DNA from: Accumulibacter sp.
Lineage (GTDB): Bacteria > Pseudomonadota > Gammaproteobacteria > Burkholderiales > Rhodocyclaceae
Direction: 5' to 3'
Assembly (NCBI RefSeq): GCF_029255285.1
Contig: NZ_JAPUVI010000043.1
Coordinates: forward strand, 99,407 to 163,406
Length of the DNA stretch: 64,000 bases
Part shown: positions 11,114 to 20,365 of the stretch, in pieces
How the letters are laid out: each line of letters starts with the position of its first letter
Position numbering within the stretch: position 1 is the stretch's first letter
Notes under the pieces: model-generated
What the model was told of the DNA's origin: nothing
Databases searched by the model: none
The model's input: the letters and a program-made list of their open reading frames with translations, nothing else
Made by a program: the position numbers and the translations under genes

Positions 11114-11542
11114 ATGAAAGCTTCGGCGATGGTCCTTCTGTTGGCTTTGGGCGCGACATCGGCGACAGCCCAGGTTTCCGTGTCGGTGGGCGGCGCGGGG
11201 GGTGTCAACGTGAATACCGGTGGTGCCGGCGGGGTGAGCGTCAATACGGGAAATGGAAGCAAAGTGGATACGGGCCGGACGACAGCCGGAGCCAAGGGCA
11301 ACGCGGTTTATGTCAATCCCGGCCAGAGTTCGTCGTCGATTACCCATTCGCCTGGAACGAAGGTCACCACCAGCCGGGATGACGACGACGCCAGCGGAAT
11401 CAGCGTGGTGAATGGCAATGTGACGATCGACGGGGTGCGAGTTCCGCCGTCGGCGACCCGTTGGACCGGCAAGGATGGCACCAAATACCGTATCAAGCGT
11501 TCCGGGAAAGGTAACGTAAGCGTCGAGGAAATCGACGACTGA
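11114..11542 (+). CDS. Small secreted protein with Gly/Val/Asn repeats, function unknown
   Basis: A 142-residue protein with a Sec signal peptide (MKASAMVLLLALGATSATA, cleavage expected just after it). Next come short imperfect repeats of the form GGAGGV(N/S)VNTG, a Ser/Thr-rich middle, and a basic C-terminal segment around TKYRIKRSGKG. The start at 11114 is preceded by GAAAGGGA and gives the signal peptide directly; the open frame upstream adds only non-signal sequence. It is probably periplasmic or extracellular. No family is recognised. Confidence 0.72.
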   Translation: MKASAMVLLLALGATSATAQVSVSVGGAGGVNVNTGGAGGVSVNTGNGSKVDTGRTTAGAKGNAVYVNPGQSSSSITHSPGTKVTTSRDDDDASGISVVNGNVTIDGVRVPPSATRWTGKDGTKYRIKRSGKGNVSVEEIDD

Positions 11543-11608
11543 GGCGCGTGCGAGGTGTCGCCGGCGACGTTCTTTGGCGATCACGGCCGATGAACTCGTC
11601 TTGCCTTT

Positions 11609-12682
11609 TCAGGCCAGTAGCGCGACGGCCTTGACTTGAGCCGTCACCGCCAGGCCAGGGCGTATACGGAGCTTGTCGGCCGAACGCCGGGTGATGCGTG
11701 CGAGCAGCGCCTCGCCGGCCACGTCGAGGCGAACCAGGACTTGCCCCGGGGAATCGCTCGGCACCAGATCGACGACGGTGGCCGCGACGTTATTGAGGAT
11801 GCTGCTGTGCGCCTGTGGCTCCAGGGCTAGGCTGACGTCGCGCGCATGGATGCGGCAGCGCAGCAAGGTGCCGACCGGCTCGTCACGACGGGGTACGAGA
11901 ATCGGGATGCCGGCGAATTCAAGTCGGCTCAGGTCGTCCGGCTCCTGGGCGGCCAGGCGGGTCTCGATGACTACGCCCGCGTCGTCGGCAAAGGCAGGGG
12001 GCAGATCGAGACGGCTCAGGACCTGTTTGAGCGGTCCGCTGGCAATGCACTGGCCACGATCGAGCAGGACCAGATGATCGGCCAGTCGCGCGACTTCGTC
12101 GGGCGAGTGACTGACATAGATGATGGGAAGCGACAACTCGTGGTGCACACGTTCGAGGTAGGGCAGGATCTCGTCTCGCCGCCTCAGGTCGAGGTTGGCC
12201 ATCGGTTCGTCCATCAGCAGGATGTGCGGCGAGGCGAGTAGCGCACGAGCGATCGCGACGCGCTGGCGCTCGCCCCCGGAAATGCGCTCGGTCGAGCGCG
12301 GCAGGAGATGCTCGATGCCGAGCAGGGCGGCTATTTCATGCAAGGCGAAGCGGCGCTCCGGTGCGCGTTGCTCGGCGAAACGCAGGTTGCCGAGTACCGA
12401 CAGGTGAGAGAACAGACTGGCTTCCTGAAAGACCATTCCGAGGGCGCGTCGGTGCGGCGGCACGAAGAGTCGCCGGGACTCGTCCTGCCAAACGTCGTCG
12501 CCGATTGAGAAGTAGCCGTTGGCCGCCCGCTCCAGGCCGGCCATGGCGCGCAGGCAGGTGGTCTTGCCCGATCCGGAATGCCCGAAAACGCCCGTAATGC
12601 CGCGACCGGGCACGGTGAGGTCGATTTCGAGAGCGAAATCCCGGCGGGCGATGCGGAAGCGGGCGCGGATCTCCGGGCTCAT
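11609..12682 (-). CDS. modC: Molybdate ABC transporter ATP-binding protein
   Basis: A 357-residue ABC ATPase. Walker A is GHSGSGKTT, the ABC signature is [15 protein letters not shown], and Walker B is [12 protein letters not shown]. The last 70 residues are a TOBE/MOP-type domain, characteristic of ModC, which binds oxyanion and regulates transport. Its ATG overlaps the modB stop (ATGA at 12679-12682), so the two are translationally coupled. It is the last gene of modABC and powers molybdate (or tungstate) import. Confidence 0.95.
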   Translation of the reverse strand: MSPEIRARFRIARRDFALEIDLTVPGRGITGVFGHSGSGKTTCLRAMAGLERAANGYFSIGDDVWQDESRRLFVPPHRRALGMVFQEASLFSHLSVLGNLRFAEQRAPERRFALHEIAALLGIEHLLPRSTERISGGERQRVAIARALLASPHILLMDEPMANLDLRRRDEILPYLERVHHELSLPIIYVSHSPDEVARLADHLVLLDRGQCIASGPLKQVLSRLDLPPAFADDAGVVIETRLAAQEPDDLSRLEFAGIPILVPRRDEPVGTLLRCRIHARDVSLALEPQAHSSILNNVAATVVDLVPSDSPGQVLVRLDVAGEALLARITRRSADKLRIRPGLAVTAQVKAVALLA

Positions 12683-13368
12683 CCGGTCTTGCGCGGTCTC
12701 GGATTGAAAGCGTACAGCATCGTCAGCACCAGGAAGCTGAAGAGCATCATGCCGCCGGCCAGCCAGTGTGCCTGGGCGTATTCCATGGCCTCGACATGAT
12801 CGTAAAGCTGTACCGAGACGACGCGAGTTCTTTCGGGGATATTGCCACCGATCATCAGCACGATGCCGAACTCGCCGACGGTGTGGGCGAAACCGAGAAT
12901 GGCGCCGCTTACGAAGCCGGGGCGGGCCAGTGGCACGGCGACTGACCAGAAGACGTCCCAGGGACCGGCGCGCAATGTCGCGGCGACTTCCAGAGGACGT
13001 TCGCCGATTGCCTCGAAGGCGTTTTGGATTGGCTGTACGACAAAGGGTAGCGAGTAAAAAAGTGAGGCGATGACCAGACCGCTAAACGTAAAGGGCAGCA
13101 GACCGAGGCCGAGCGATTCGGTAAGTCGTCCGAGAGGGCCGTGCGGTCCCATGGCAATCAGCAGGTAGAAACCGACTACGGTCGGTGGCAGAATGATCGG
13201 CAGTGCTACCACGGCGCCGACGACGCCCCGCAGTGGGGAGCGTGTACGCGCCAGCCACCAGGCGATCGGTGTTCCGACGATGAGCAAGAGGATGGTGACT
13301 ACCGTCGCGAGTTTCAGCGTTAGCCAGACAGCGGCAAGATCAGGCAGGGCACTGTTCATCTGCGTCAC
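12679..13368 (-). CDS. modB: Molybdate ABC transporter permease
   Basis: A 229-residue inner-membrane permease with about five to six hydrophobic helices. The EAA loop reads [25 protein letters not shown], typical of ModB, and the N-terminus contains [16 protein letters not shown]. It starts 6 bases after modA and overlaps modC by 4 bases. Confidence 0.95.
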   Translation of the reverse strand: MTQMNSALPDLAAVWLTLKLATVVTILLLIVGTPIAWWLARTRSPLRGVVGAVVALPIILPPTVVGFYLLIAMGPHGPLGRLTESLGLGLLPFTFSGLVIASLFYSLPFVVQPIQNAFEAIGERPLEVAATLRAGPWDVFWSVAVPLARPGFVSGAILGFAHTVGEFGIVLMIGGNIPERTRVVSVQLYDHVEAMEYAQAHWLAGGMMLFSFLVLTMLYAFNPRPRKTG

Positions 13369-13374
13369 CGGGTA

Positions 13375-14121
13375 TCAGGGGAGTTCGTAACCGTAGGCGC
13401 GGATCACGAGCTGCGCCTTTGAGCTTCGCAGGTAAGCGAGCAAGGCGGTAGTGGCCGGTTTGTCACGCCCTTTGGTCAGCAGGATAGCGTCCTGCCGTAT
13501 CGCTTCGTAGAGATTGTCGGGCACCAGCCACGCCGATCCCGCACCGATTCCGCCCTCGGTTTGGACTTGCGACAGGGCGACGAAACCGAGCTCCGCCGCG
13601 CCGCTGGCAACGAACTGATGGGTCTGGGCAATGCTTTCGCCCTGCACCAGGATAGGCCGCAGCTTGCCGATCACGCCGAGTCGGCTCATCGCCGTGATCG
13701 CCGCCGCTCCGTAGGGCGCGGTCTTGGGATTGGCGATGGCCAGGTGGCCAATGCTCCGGGTTTTCAGGATGTCACCCCGGTCGTCGACCAAAGCAGGGTT
13801 GGCGGACCACAAGACGAGTTTGCCGATGGCGTAGGTGAAGCGCGTACCGAGCACGCCATAGCCTTCTCTCTCGAGGCGTGCCGGGGTGTCGCTATCGGCC
13901 GCCAGCAGGGCCTCGAAAGGCGCGCCATTGGCGATCTGCCCGTACAACTTGCCGGTCGAGCCAAACGAGATAAGCAGCTTGTGGCCGCTGTCTTTCTCGA
14001 ACTGTGCCGCGATCCGGTGCATCGGTGCATTGAAGTTGGCCGCGACGGCAAGCCGGACCTCGTCGGCCGCCGCGCTGGTGGCGATGACGACGGTGAGGAG
14101 GGCGGTGGAAAATGGCTTCAC
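13375..14121 (-). CDS. modA: Molybdate ABC transporter periplasmic binding protein
   Basis: A solute-binding protein of about 248 residues with a signal peptide ending near TSAAADE, followed by the ModA hallmark VAANFNAPMHRIAAQFE and SFGSTGKLYGQI. The GTG at 14121 is chosen because it places a normal signal peptide at the N-terminus; an upstream in-frame ATG would add about 65 residues and overlap the pfp gene. It is the first gene of modABC. No obvious ModE palindrome is seen upstream, so regulation is unknown. Molybdate would feed molybdenum-cofactor enzymes such as nitrate reductase, none of which is in this window. Confidence 0.92.
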   Translation of the reverse strand: MKPFSTALLTVVIATSAAADEVRLAVAANFNAPMHRIAAQFEKDSGHKLLISFGSTGKLYGQIANGAPFEALLAADSDTPARLEREGYGVLGTRFTYAIGKLVLWSANPALVDDRGDILKTRSIGHLAIANPKTAPYGAAAITAMSRLGVIGKLRPILVQGESIAQTHQFVASGAAELGFVALSQVQTEGGIGAGSAWLVPDNLYEAIRQDAILLTKGRDKPATTALLAYLRSSKAQLVIRAYGYELP

Positions 14122-14260
14122 TGAGACTATTTGAAGGTTTCCCTGTCGCGTAATGCCTGCCAGCCGGGAAGCGATGCCGCCTGCCTTCGGACGGCCGATT
14201 CTGTTGCGGGCAGTTTCCGGGAAGCGCCTGGAAACACGGCCATTGTCGACTTCGGCAAGC

Positions 14261-14286
14261 AAAAGGGCCATCGCTGCCGATGGCCC
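14261..14286 (-). terminator. Intrinsic terminator of pfp
   Basis: A perfect 9-bp stem GGGCCATCG / CGATGGCCC with a 4-base loop, followed on the minus strand by TTTTGCTT. It lies 26 bases after the pfp stop and separates pfp from modABC. Confidence 0.85.
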
Positions 14287-14311
14287 ATTCTTGCGGGAAA
14301 GCGCTGGCTCG

Positions 14312-16018
14312 TCAGCCAATCCTGAACATCAGCGAGTCGGCGCCGGAGTTCAGCGCGACGCTGATCGGCAACTGATGCGTGGTTGGCCCCCAGAACTGGC
14401 GCGGACCAGGTGACGTGAAGAGGTCGCTGCGTGCCCACTCGTCGCGCCGCGAGACGAAGTACTGCATGGCCGGCGAATCCATTCTCACCAGCGCCTTTTC
14501 GATCACGAACTCGTCCTGTCCATGGCGCCGTTCGATGTTGAGCAGGCCGGCGAGCGGGATCGCTTGCGGTGTGCCGCCGCGGGTCAGGTCGGTGATGGTC
14601 GCCATGTAGCCGGTACGGCCGTCGAGGATCAATGAGCCGGCCGTCAGACCAAGGTTGTAGGTATAGGCGGCATCGAACAGCGTCGGTGCGCCACAGCGTC
14701 CTTCATAGCCCAGGAAATGGTTGTGGGCGGCAAAGGGAACAGCCGGGTCGAGTTCCTTGACCCGCCTTTTTGCCATGTCGATCAGCAACTGCTCGGTCGG
14801 AATCAGCGAGACCTGCAAGTTGCCGTGCGAGTCGCGTTCGGCGAGCAGCATGTTGACGATGTAGTCGGGCAGTGACGCGAGCAGGCTGGCGTTGTCGGCG
14901 CGCAGCTTGCTGGCGACGAAACCCGGTTTGGCGTCGTCGGCCAGCGCGGCGAAATCGGCGGCATGATGGGCGAGCACGTCGTTGAGGTCGGCGATCATGG
15001 CGTTCATTTCAGGGATGAACTCGATCAGCCCCTCGGGTGCCAGCAGGACGCCATAGTTCATTCCCTTGTGCGAACGGTCGACGATGACCTGCGCGATGCC
15101 GTCGACGATGCTCGCGAGCGACATCTTCCGGGTCGCGACTTCCTCGGAAATCAGGGTAATCGCCGGCTTGGTCTGCAGCGCCACCTCGAGGGCGACATGC
15201 GACGCGGAGCGGCCCATCAGCTTGACGAAATGCCAGTACTTGAGCGAGGAACTGGTGTCCTGCAAGATGTTGCCGACCATCTCGCTGTAGATGCGCGTCG
15301 CGGTATCGAAACCAAAGGAGATCGCCAGCAGGTCTCCGACCTGCAGGTCGCCGTCGATCGTTTTCGGAACACCGATGACCTGCACACCGGAACCGTCTTC
15401 CTTGACGCCGGTGTATAGGGATTCGGCCAGAACGGCGGCATTGGTGTTGGAATCGTCTCCGCCAATCACGACGATCGCGTCGAGCCGGTGCTTGATGCAG
15501 GTGTCGCGGACTTGGGCGAACTGCTCGGCGCTCTTGATTTTGGTGCGGTCCGAGCCGAGGAAGTCGAAGCCCCCGGTGTTGATGATGAAGTCGACGTTCG
15601 CGTCGGTGATTTCGAACAAGGAGCCCTTGAGCAAGCCCTTGGGACCCGCCCTGACGCCGAAGAGCGTGTTGTTGTCGCCAAGGACGCGCTTGAGACCGCA
15701 GACGACGTTATGGCCGCCAGCGGCGGGGCCGCCCGAAAAGAGGACGGCCACGCGTTTGCCTTGCACCGTGGCACGGCTGGGACCGGCGGAAGTAAGCACG
15801 ACGTTGCCCGACGCGGCGACGGTCTGAGGGAACTTGGCGCGTACGCCATCGCTGTCCTTCGTACCGAGGACGCGGTCGGTATTCTTGAAGCTGACCGGTT
15901 GTGGCTGGCCGGTGGCGCCGAAAGCGGCGCAGACCGGAAGGGGATTCTGGCGCACGGCCGACTCGAAAATCGACTTGTGCGCTTCGCTGTTGCGTAACTG
16001 TTCTACCAGGGTGCTCAT
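14312..16018 (-). CDS. pfp: Pyrophosphate--fructose-6-phosphate 1-phosphotransferase (PPi-PFK)
   Basis: A 568-residue phosphofructokinase of the long plant-beta-type PFP group. The phosphoryl-donor motif is GGDDSNTNA with Asp188-Asp189, where ATP-dependent PFKs have GGDGS. The second signature is PKTIDGDL with Lys219. Both substitutions are diagnostic for pyrophosphate use. The enzyme is reversible and serves glycolysis and gluconeogenesis without ATP, which suits a polyphosphate/glycogen-cycling bacterium. ATG 16018 is preferred to one 21 bases upstream because CGAGGATCC lies at a good Shine-Dalgarno distance. The aldolase gene lies just upstream on the same strand. Confidence 0.95.
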   Translation of the reverse strand: MSTLVEQLRNSEAHKSIFESAVRQNPLPVCAAFGATGQPQPVSFKNTDRVLGTKDSDGVRAKFPQTVAASGNVVLTSAGPSRATVQGKRVAVLFSGGPAAGGHNVVCGLKRVLGDNNTLFGVRAGPKGLLKGSLFEITDANVDFIINTGGFDFLGSDRTKIKSAEQFAQVRDTCIKHRLDAIVVIGGDDSNTNAAVLAESLYTGVKEDGSGVQVIGVPKTIDGDLQVGDLLAISFGFDTATRIYSEMVGNILQDTSSSLKYWHFVKLMGRSASHVALEVALQTKPAITLISEEVATRKMSLASIVDGIAQVIVDRSHKGMNYGVLLAPEGLIEFIPEMNAMIADLNDVLAHHAADFAALADDAKPGFVASKLRADNASLLASLPDYIVNMLLAERDSHGNLQVSLIPTEQLLIDMAKRRVKELDPAVPFAAHNHFLGYEGRCGAPTLFDAAYTYNLGLTAGSLILDGRTGYMATITDLTRGGTPQAIPLAGLLNIERRHGQDEFVIEKALVRMDSPAMQYFVSRRDEWARSDLFTSPGPRQFWGPTTHQLPISVALNSGADSLMFRIG

Positions 16019-16173
16019 GCTTGGATCCTCGGCAAACAAGGGAGTGGGAATAGGAAAAGGCCAGGATTACGTGGGGGTTCCGCCGACTCTCGGCTGTCTG
16101 GCACGCGCGAAGGCAAGTATCGTTTGACCGGTGGCGCCGGTCAACGCTCCACGGCCGGCGTTGCCAACGACAC

Positions 16174-16203
16174 AAAAAGGGCCGGCCCAGCCTGGGCCAG
16201 CCC
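16174..16203 (-). terminator. Intrinsic terminator of the aldolase gene
   Basis: On the minus strand, GGCTGGCCCA-GGC-TGGGCCGGCC (one G-T pair) is followed by CTTTTTGTG. It lies about 25 bases after the aldolase stop, so pfp probably needs its own promoter in 16019-16170. Confidence 0.82.
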
Positions 16204-16226
16204 CTCATCGCGCCCAGAGAGAGCTG

Positions 16227-17297
16227 TCAGGCCAGCGTACCGAGGTTGTTCAGATCGGCGAACGCCTGCTTCAGTCGGGCACGGAAGGCCTCCTCGCCCT
16301 TGCGCAGCCAGGCACGCGGATCGTAGTACTTCTTGTTCGGCTTGTCGTCGCCTTCCGGATTGCCGATCTGACCTTGGAGGTAGCCCTCGTTCTTCTTGTA
16401 GAAGCCCATAACGCCATCCCAGAAAGCCCATTGCAGATCGGTGTCGATGTTCATCTTGACGACGCCGTAGCCGATAGCTTCGCGGATTTCCTCGAGGGTC
16501 GACCCCGAACCTCCGTGAAAAACGAAGTTGACCGGACGATCCTTGGTGCCGAACTTCTTCTGCACGTAGTCCTGGGAGTTTTTCAGGATGATCGGCTGCA
16601 GCTTGACGTTACCCGGCTTGTAGACGCCGTGCACGTTACCGAAAGCGGCCGCGATGGTGAAACGGTCGCTGACCTTGGAGAGTTCTTCGTAGGCCAGGGC
16701 AACGTCTTCAGGTTGCGTGTAGAGCTTGGAGCTGTCGACTCCCGAGTTGTCCACGCCGTCTTCCTCGCCGCCCGTGACGCCCAGCTCGATTTCCAGCGTC
16801 ATTCCCATCTTGCTCATCCGCTCGAGGTAGCGCTTGCAGATCTCGATGTTCTCCTGGATCGGTTCTTCCGACAGGTCGAGCATATGCGAACTGTAAAGCG
16901 GCTTGCCGTGGGTCTTGAAGTATTGCTCGCCGGCGTCGAGCAGGCCGTCGATCCAGGGCAGCAACTTCTTGGCCGCATGGTCGGTATGCACCACCACGGT
17001 CGCGCCATACAGTTCGGCCATCAGGTGGATGTGCTTGGCGCCGGAAACGGCACCGGCGACGCAGGCTCGTTGGTTTGTGTTGTCGAGGCCCTTTCCGGCG
17101 AAGAACTGGGCGCCGCCATTGGAAAACTGGATGATCGCCGGAGCGTTCAGTTCCTTGGCGGTCTCGATGACTGAGTTGACCGTGCTGGTGTTGATGACGT
17201 TTACCGCCGGCAGGGCGAACTGCTTCTCCTTGGCCAGATCGAAGATTGCCTGCAGCGCGTCGCCGGTGGCGACGCCCGGTTTGATTTGTGTGCTCAT
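16227..17297 (-). CDS. fba: Fructose-bisphosphate aldolase, class II
   Basis: A 356-residue class IIA (FbaA-type) aldolase that interconverts fructose-1,6-bisphosphate with DHAP and glyceraldehyde-3-phosphate. Zinc ligands and the active site are visible in VVHTDHAAKKLLPW, AAFGNVHGVYKPG and FVFHGGSGS, followed by KMNIDTDLQW. The ATG at 17297 gives the family N-terminus (MSTQIKPGV); an upstream in-frame start adds 21 non-conserved residues. With pfp it supplies two consecutive glycolytic/gluconeogenic steps. Confidence 0.96.
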   Translation of the reverse strand: MSTQIKPGVATGDALQAIFDLAKEKQFALPAVNVINTSTVNSVIETAKELNAPAIIQFSNGGAQFFAGKGLDNTNQRACVAGAVSGAKHIHLMAELYGATVVVHTDHAAKKLLPWIDGLLDAGEQYFKTHGKPLYSSHMLDLSEEPIQENIEICKRYLERMSKMGMTLEIELGVTGGEEDGVDNSGVDSSKLYTQPEDVALAYEELSKVSDRFTIAAAFGNVHGVYKPGNVKLQPIILKNSQDYVQKKFGTKDRPVNFVFHGGSGSTLEEIREAIGYGVVKMNIDTDLQWAFWDGVMGFYKKNEGYLQGQIGNPEGDDKPNKKYYDPRAWLRKGEEAFRARLKQAFADLNNLGTLA

Positions 17298-17688
17298 GAT
17301 TGACTTGTCCAGATTCGGTTGATCGAGTGGGTCCAGCAGCGAAAGGAGAACGGGCGCCATAAAACGACCGCTTCAGCCGAAGTATCTCCGGCGTTCAGCG
17401 GCTCGTCAAGCTTCGTCTGTCGGCCGCTGCCGGGTTCTCGGCGAAGCGCTGGAACAGTGTCGGAAAGACGGTCTGAACGAGCGTTGTTGTTGCGATCGTC
17501 CGTTCGCTGCGCGCCTACGCGAGTTGTCGTAGCGCGCTCGGACTGTGGTCGGAGGGAGATCGTGAGGGGCCGGGGATTGTGATCAAGGTGAAGCGTCCCC
17601 ACCGCTCCGAATCCGAGATATAAATTAATAGCCGTCACTTACTAAAAAAATAGCTGCAAAGCGGGAGAGACCATGCTATTGTTCGCCC
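17298..17688. other. Divergent intergenic region between fba and the esterase fusion gene
   Basis: No gene is visible in this 390-base stretch. The half next to the plus-strand gene (about 17615-17660) is markedly AT-rich for this genome (ATATAAATTAATAG, then TACTAAAAAAATAG) and is the likeliest promoter area for that gene. A weak GGGAGAGA lies about 20 bases before its ATG. Confidence 0.45.
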
Positions 17689-20265
17689 ATGGCAAATCGA
17701 CTGGCACGTTACGAATTCAGCGAACGACTCGCCGACCTTCTGGGTGAGTCGCGGCGCGACCTGCGCTTCCGGGTGACGCTAATGGTTGCCGAGGGACTGG
17801 TGGCCCCGGGCCCGCGCGGACGCGGCTCGCCGCCGGCGACTCCTCAGTACGCCGCCCAGTTGCTGATCGGAGCGATGGCCGCACCGCAGCAGTCGCAGAC
17901 CGTCGAGGCGATCCGCTGCTATGCTGACCTGCGGCCTCTCCACGCGGCTTCCGGGAAGCACTCGCCGCGCGTGATCTTTGGTCCGGCGGTGGCCGCGATG
18001 GAGCTTGGCGACCAGCCGACCTCGACCATTCACCTTGACGGTTTGCGTTTCGGTGAGGCACTCGCCAGCCTGCTCGAGCTGGCTTGTGCCGACGAAACCC
18101 GTGCGCTGGTCGCCAACGAGCTGTTCGGCGTCTGGATCAACCGGGGCTGTCCGGTGGCGTCGTTGCAGTTCAGTTCGTGGTGGCAGGGCCGCCGGGCCGT
18201 CTTCAGCCATACCTACGGTTTGGCTCCGGGGGCCGCTCCGCCGGCCTGGCTTGATCCGCAACGTGGCGGGCTGGTCGATCCGGGCCTTTTCCATACCGTT
18301 TTCCTGCCGGTCCGAAAGTTCATCGAGATCGGTCTGTTCACCACCTTGTCCGATGACAGGAGTAATCCAATGCTCAACAAACTGGGCCACAAAGTGGCCA
18401 ACCTTGCCAATATGGCAAAACTCGCGGCCAAGACGCCGCATGGTAGCCGTTGGGAGAAACTCCTGACGACACTGGCGACCGTGCAGGCCTGGTCCGACCA
18501 GGTCGACTCGCAGGAGCACAGACTGGTGGAGGTCAGCGCTTTCGGTTCCAATCCCGGGGAACTGCGGATGTTTCACTACGTGCCCGATGGCCTGCCGGAC
18601 GGTGCGCCGCTGGTCGTCGTTCTGCACGGTTGCACGCAGAGTGCGGCGTCTTACAACAAGGGAGCCGGCTGGTCGACACTGGCCGACCGCTATGGTTTTG
18701 CGCTCCTGTTTCCACAGCAGCAATGGAACAACAACCCCTTGCGCTGTTTCAACTGGTTCAGGCCGGAAGACAACGGGCGCGACACAGGCGAGCCGCTGTC
18801 GATCCGACAGATGGTCGACCGGATGGTGGCCGACCACAGGATAGACCGTCGCCGCGTTTACGTGACCGGGACGTCGTCGGGCGGGGCGATGACGACGGTG
18901 CTTTTGGCGACTTATCCTGACGTGTTCGCCGGCGGCGCGGTGCTCGCTGGTGTGCCCTACCGCACGGCGAAGGGTCTGCAGGAGGGACTCGAGAGCATTT
19001 TCCAGGGACGCTGTCGTTCGGCGCGCGAATGGGGCGACCTGGTGAGAGCGGCGTCGTCGCACCCGGGACCGTGGCCGACGCTGTCAGTCTGGCATGGTGA
19101 TGCAGACAGCGCCGTGAGGCCGGTCAACGCCGACGAGATCATCAAGCAGTGGACCGACGTGCACGGCCTCGATCCGAATCCGACAATCCAGATGACGGTC
19201 GCCGGCTATCCCCGGCGCGTCTGGCAAGGGGCGAACGGCGAGGAATTGATCGAGTCCTACACGATCACCGGCATGTCGCATGGCGCGGCCCTCGATCCGG
19301 GTGCCGAACCGCATCAGTGCGGTACCGCGGCGCCGTTCTTCAACGCGGTGGGCATTTCGTCCACGCATCGCATTGCCGATTTCTGGGGCTTGCTAGTCGA
19401 GCAGCCGGCCAACGTGCGGCGTTCGGGGGCCAGCGAAACCTCAACCACGTCTTCGGCTGGCGCGGCGAGCGGCGACAGTGCCGCCAGCCGCGCCGCGGCG
19501 GCGCAGCCAGGCGACGCTGACGTGCGCCGGGAGGCGGCCGGCGGCGGCGAGCCGGCGCACGAGCCTCTTGCCGACGACCTGCGAGCCAGCGCCAATCGGC
19601 CGTTTGGCCTCGACGTGCATGGCATCATTTCGGCCTCGCTCGAGGCCGCGGGTCTGCTCAGGGCCGACCGGCCGCGCCGCCCGGCGAGCAACGCGCCGTT
19701 GGGAATCGACGTGCCCGGAATCATTTCTACCGCGCTCGAGGCGGCCGGCGTTCTGAAAGGGATCGGCCAGCGGCAGGCGGCTGTCGATCCGTCGGAGGCT
19801 CTGAAAGCTAGCGGTTGGGAAGGAACTGGCTGGGAACTGTTGGTTGATCATCGACGCGCCTTTCGCGGTGGCGCGATGCTTTACGGTCATGTCTCCTCCG
19901 GTGACGCTGGCGCCGTCGGCGCACGAGCGCAGTCAAGCTCTCGTCGTATCAAGCTGGGAGCACGGCCCGAACTGACCTACGTGCGGCGGCTGGATCTGAG
20001 CGCCGCGGTCAACGATTACACCAGCGCGAGTTTCCGGATTCTGATCGACGGCATCGTGGTCGACGAAGTCACGGCGATCGGCATGAACCACCAGGAAACC
20101 GAGTGGCTGCGCCCGGCGGCAATCGACCTGTCGCGGTTCGCCAATCGTACGGTGACGCTGACGCTCGAGGTAGCCGCCTATTCCAACCTCTACAGCCGGG
20201 TCTATGCGAAGGCGTGGATCGATCAAATAGAGATTCACACCGCGGCGGACACGGTTTCCTGCTGA
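17689..20265 (+). CDS. Multidomain protein: HTH-like N-terminus fused to PHB-depolymerase-family esterase with C-terminal extension
   Basis: An 858-residue protein. Residues 1-225 look like a winged-helix/HTH-type domain (FSERLADLLGESRRDLRFRV, then LVAPGPRGRGSPPATP) of the kind seen in prophage-type proteins, followed by an uncharacterised domain. Residues 228-570 are an esterase of the PHB-depolymerase family: LVVVLHGCTQSAASY oxyanion region, nucleophile Ser396 in GTSSGG, Asp in WHGDADSAV and His in GMSHGAAL. Residues 575-635 are a low-complexity linker, 639-690 hold two copies of a GxDVxGIIS..LEAAG repeat, and 700-858 form a beta-rich domain of unknown type. No signal peptide is seen, so a cytoplasmic role on PHA or short esters is inferred. 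An internal ATG at 18370 has a good ribosome site, so a shorter esterase may also be made. Confidence 0.8.
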   Translation: MANRLARYEFSERLADLLGESRRDLRFRVTLMVAEGLVAPGPRGRGSPPATPQYAAQLLIGAMAAPQQSQTVEAIRCYADLRPLHAASGKHSPRVIFGPAVAAMELGDQPTSTIHLDGLRFGEALASLLELACADETRALVANELFGVWINRGCPVASLQFSSWWQGRRAVFSHTYGLAPGAAPPAWLDPQRGGLVDPGLFHTVFLPVRKFIEIGLFTTLSDDRSNPMLNKLGHKVANLANMAKLAAKTPHGSRWEKLLTTLATVQAWSDQVDSQEHRLVEVSAFGSNPGELRMFHYVPDGLPDGAPLVVVLHGCTQSAASYNKGAGWSTLADRYGFALLFPQQQWNNNPLRCFNWFRPEDNGRDTGEPLSIRQMVDRMVADHRIDRRRVYVTGTSSGGAMTTVLLATYPDVFAGGAVLAGVPYRTAKGLQEGLESIFQGRCRSAREWGDLVRAASSHPGPWPTLSVWHGDADSAVRPVNADEIIKQWTDVHGLDPNPTIQMTVAGYPRRVWQGANGEELIESYTITGMSHGAALDPGAEPHQCGTAAPFFNAVGISSTHRIADFWGLLVEQPANVRRSGASETSTTSSAGAASGDSAASRAAAAQPGDADVRREAAGGGEPAHEPLADDLRASANRPFGLDVHGIISASLEAAGLLRADRPRRPASNAPLGIDVPGIISTALEAAGVLKGIGQRQAAVDPSEALKASGWEGTGWELLVDHRRAFRGGAMLYGHVSSGDAGAVGARAQSSSRRIKLGARPELTYVRRLDLSAAVNDYTSASFRILIDGIVVDEVTAIGMNHQETEWLRPAAIDLSRFANRTVTLTLEVAAYSNLYSRVYAKAWIDQIEIHTAADTVSC
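18358..18372 (+). promoter_or_regulatory. Internal Shine-Dalgarno and ATG inside the esterase fusion gene
   Basis: AGGAG at 18358-18362 is followed after 7 bases by ATG 18370 in the same frame. Residue 228 is where stand-alone PHB-depolymerase-family esterases would start (MLNKLGHKVANL). It may be the relic of the original start before gene fusion, or a functional second start. Confidence 0.6.
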
Positions 20266-20365
20266 GCCCACGCTAGCGAGGGGCGCACAGTTTGCGGCCG
20301 GTGCGACTGTCGCATCATCGCACCGGCCGTCCTGGCTGATAGGGAGAGTGGGGTGCCCCGCCGGC

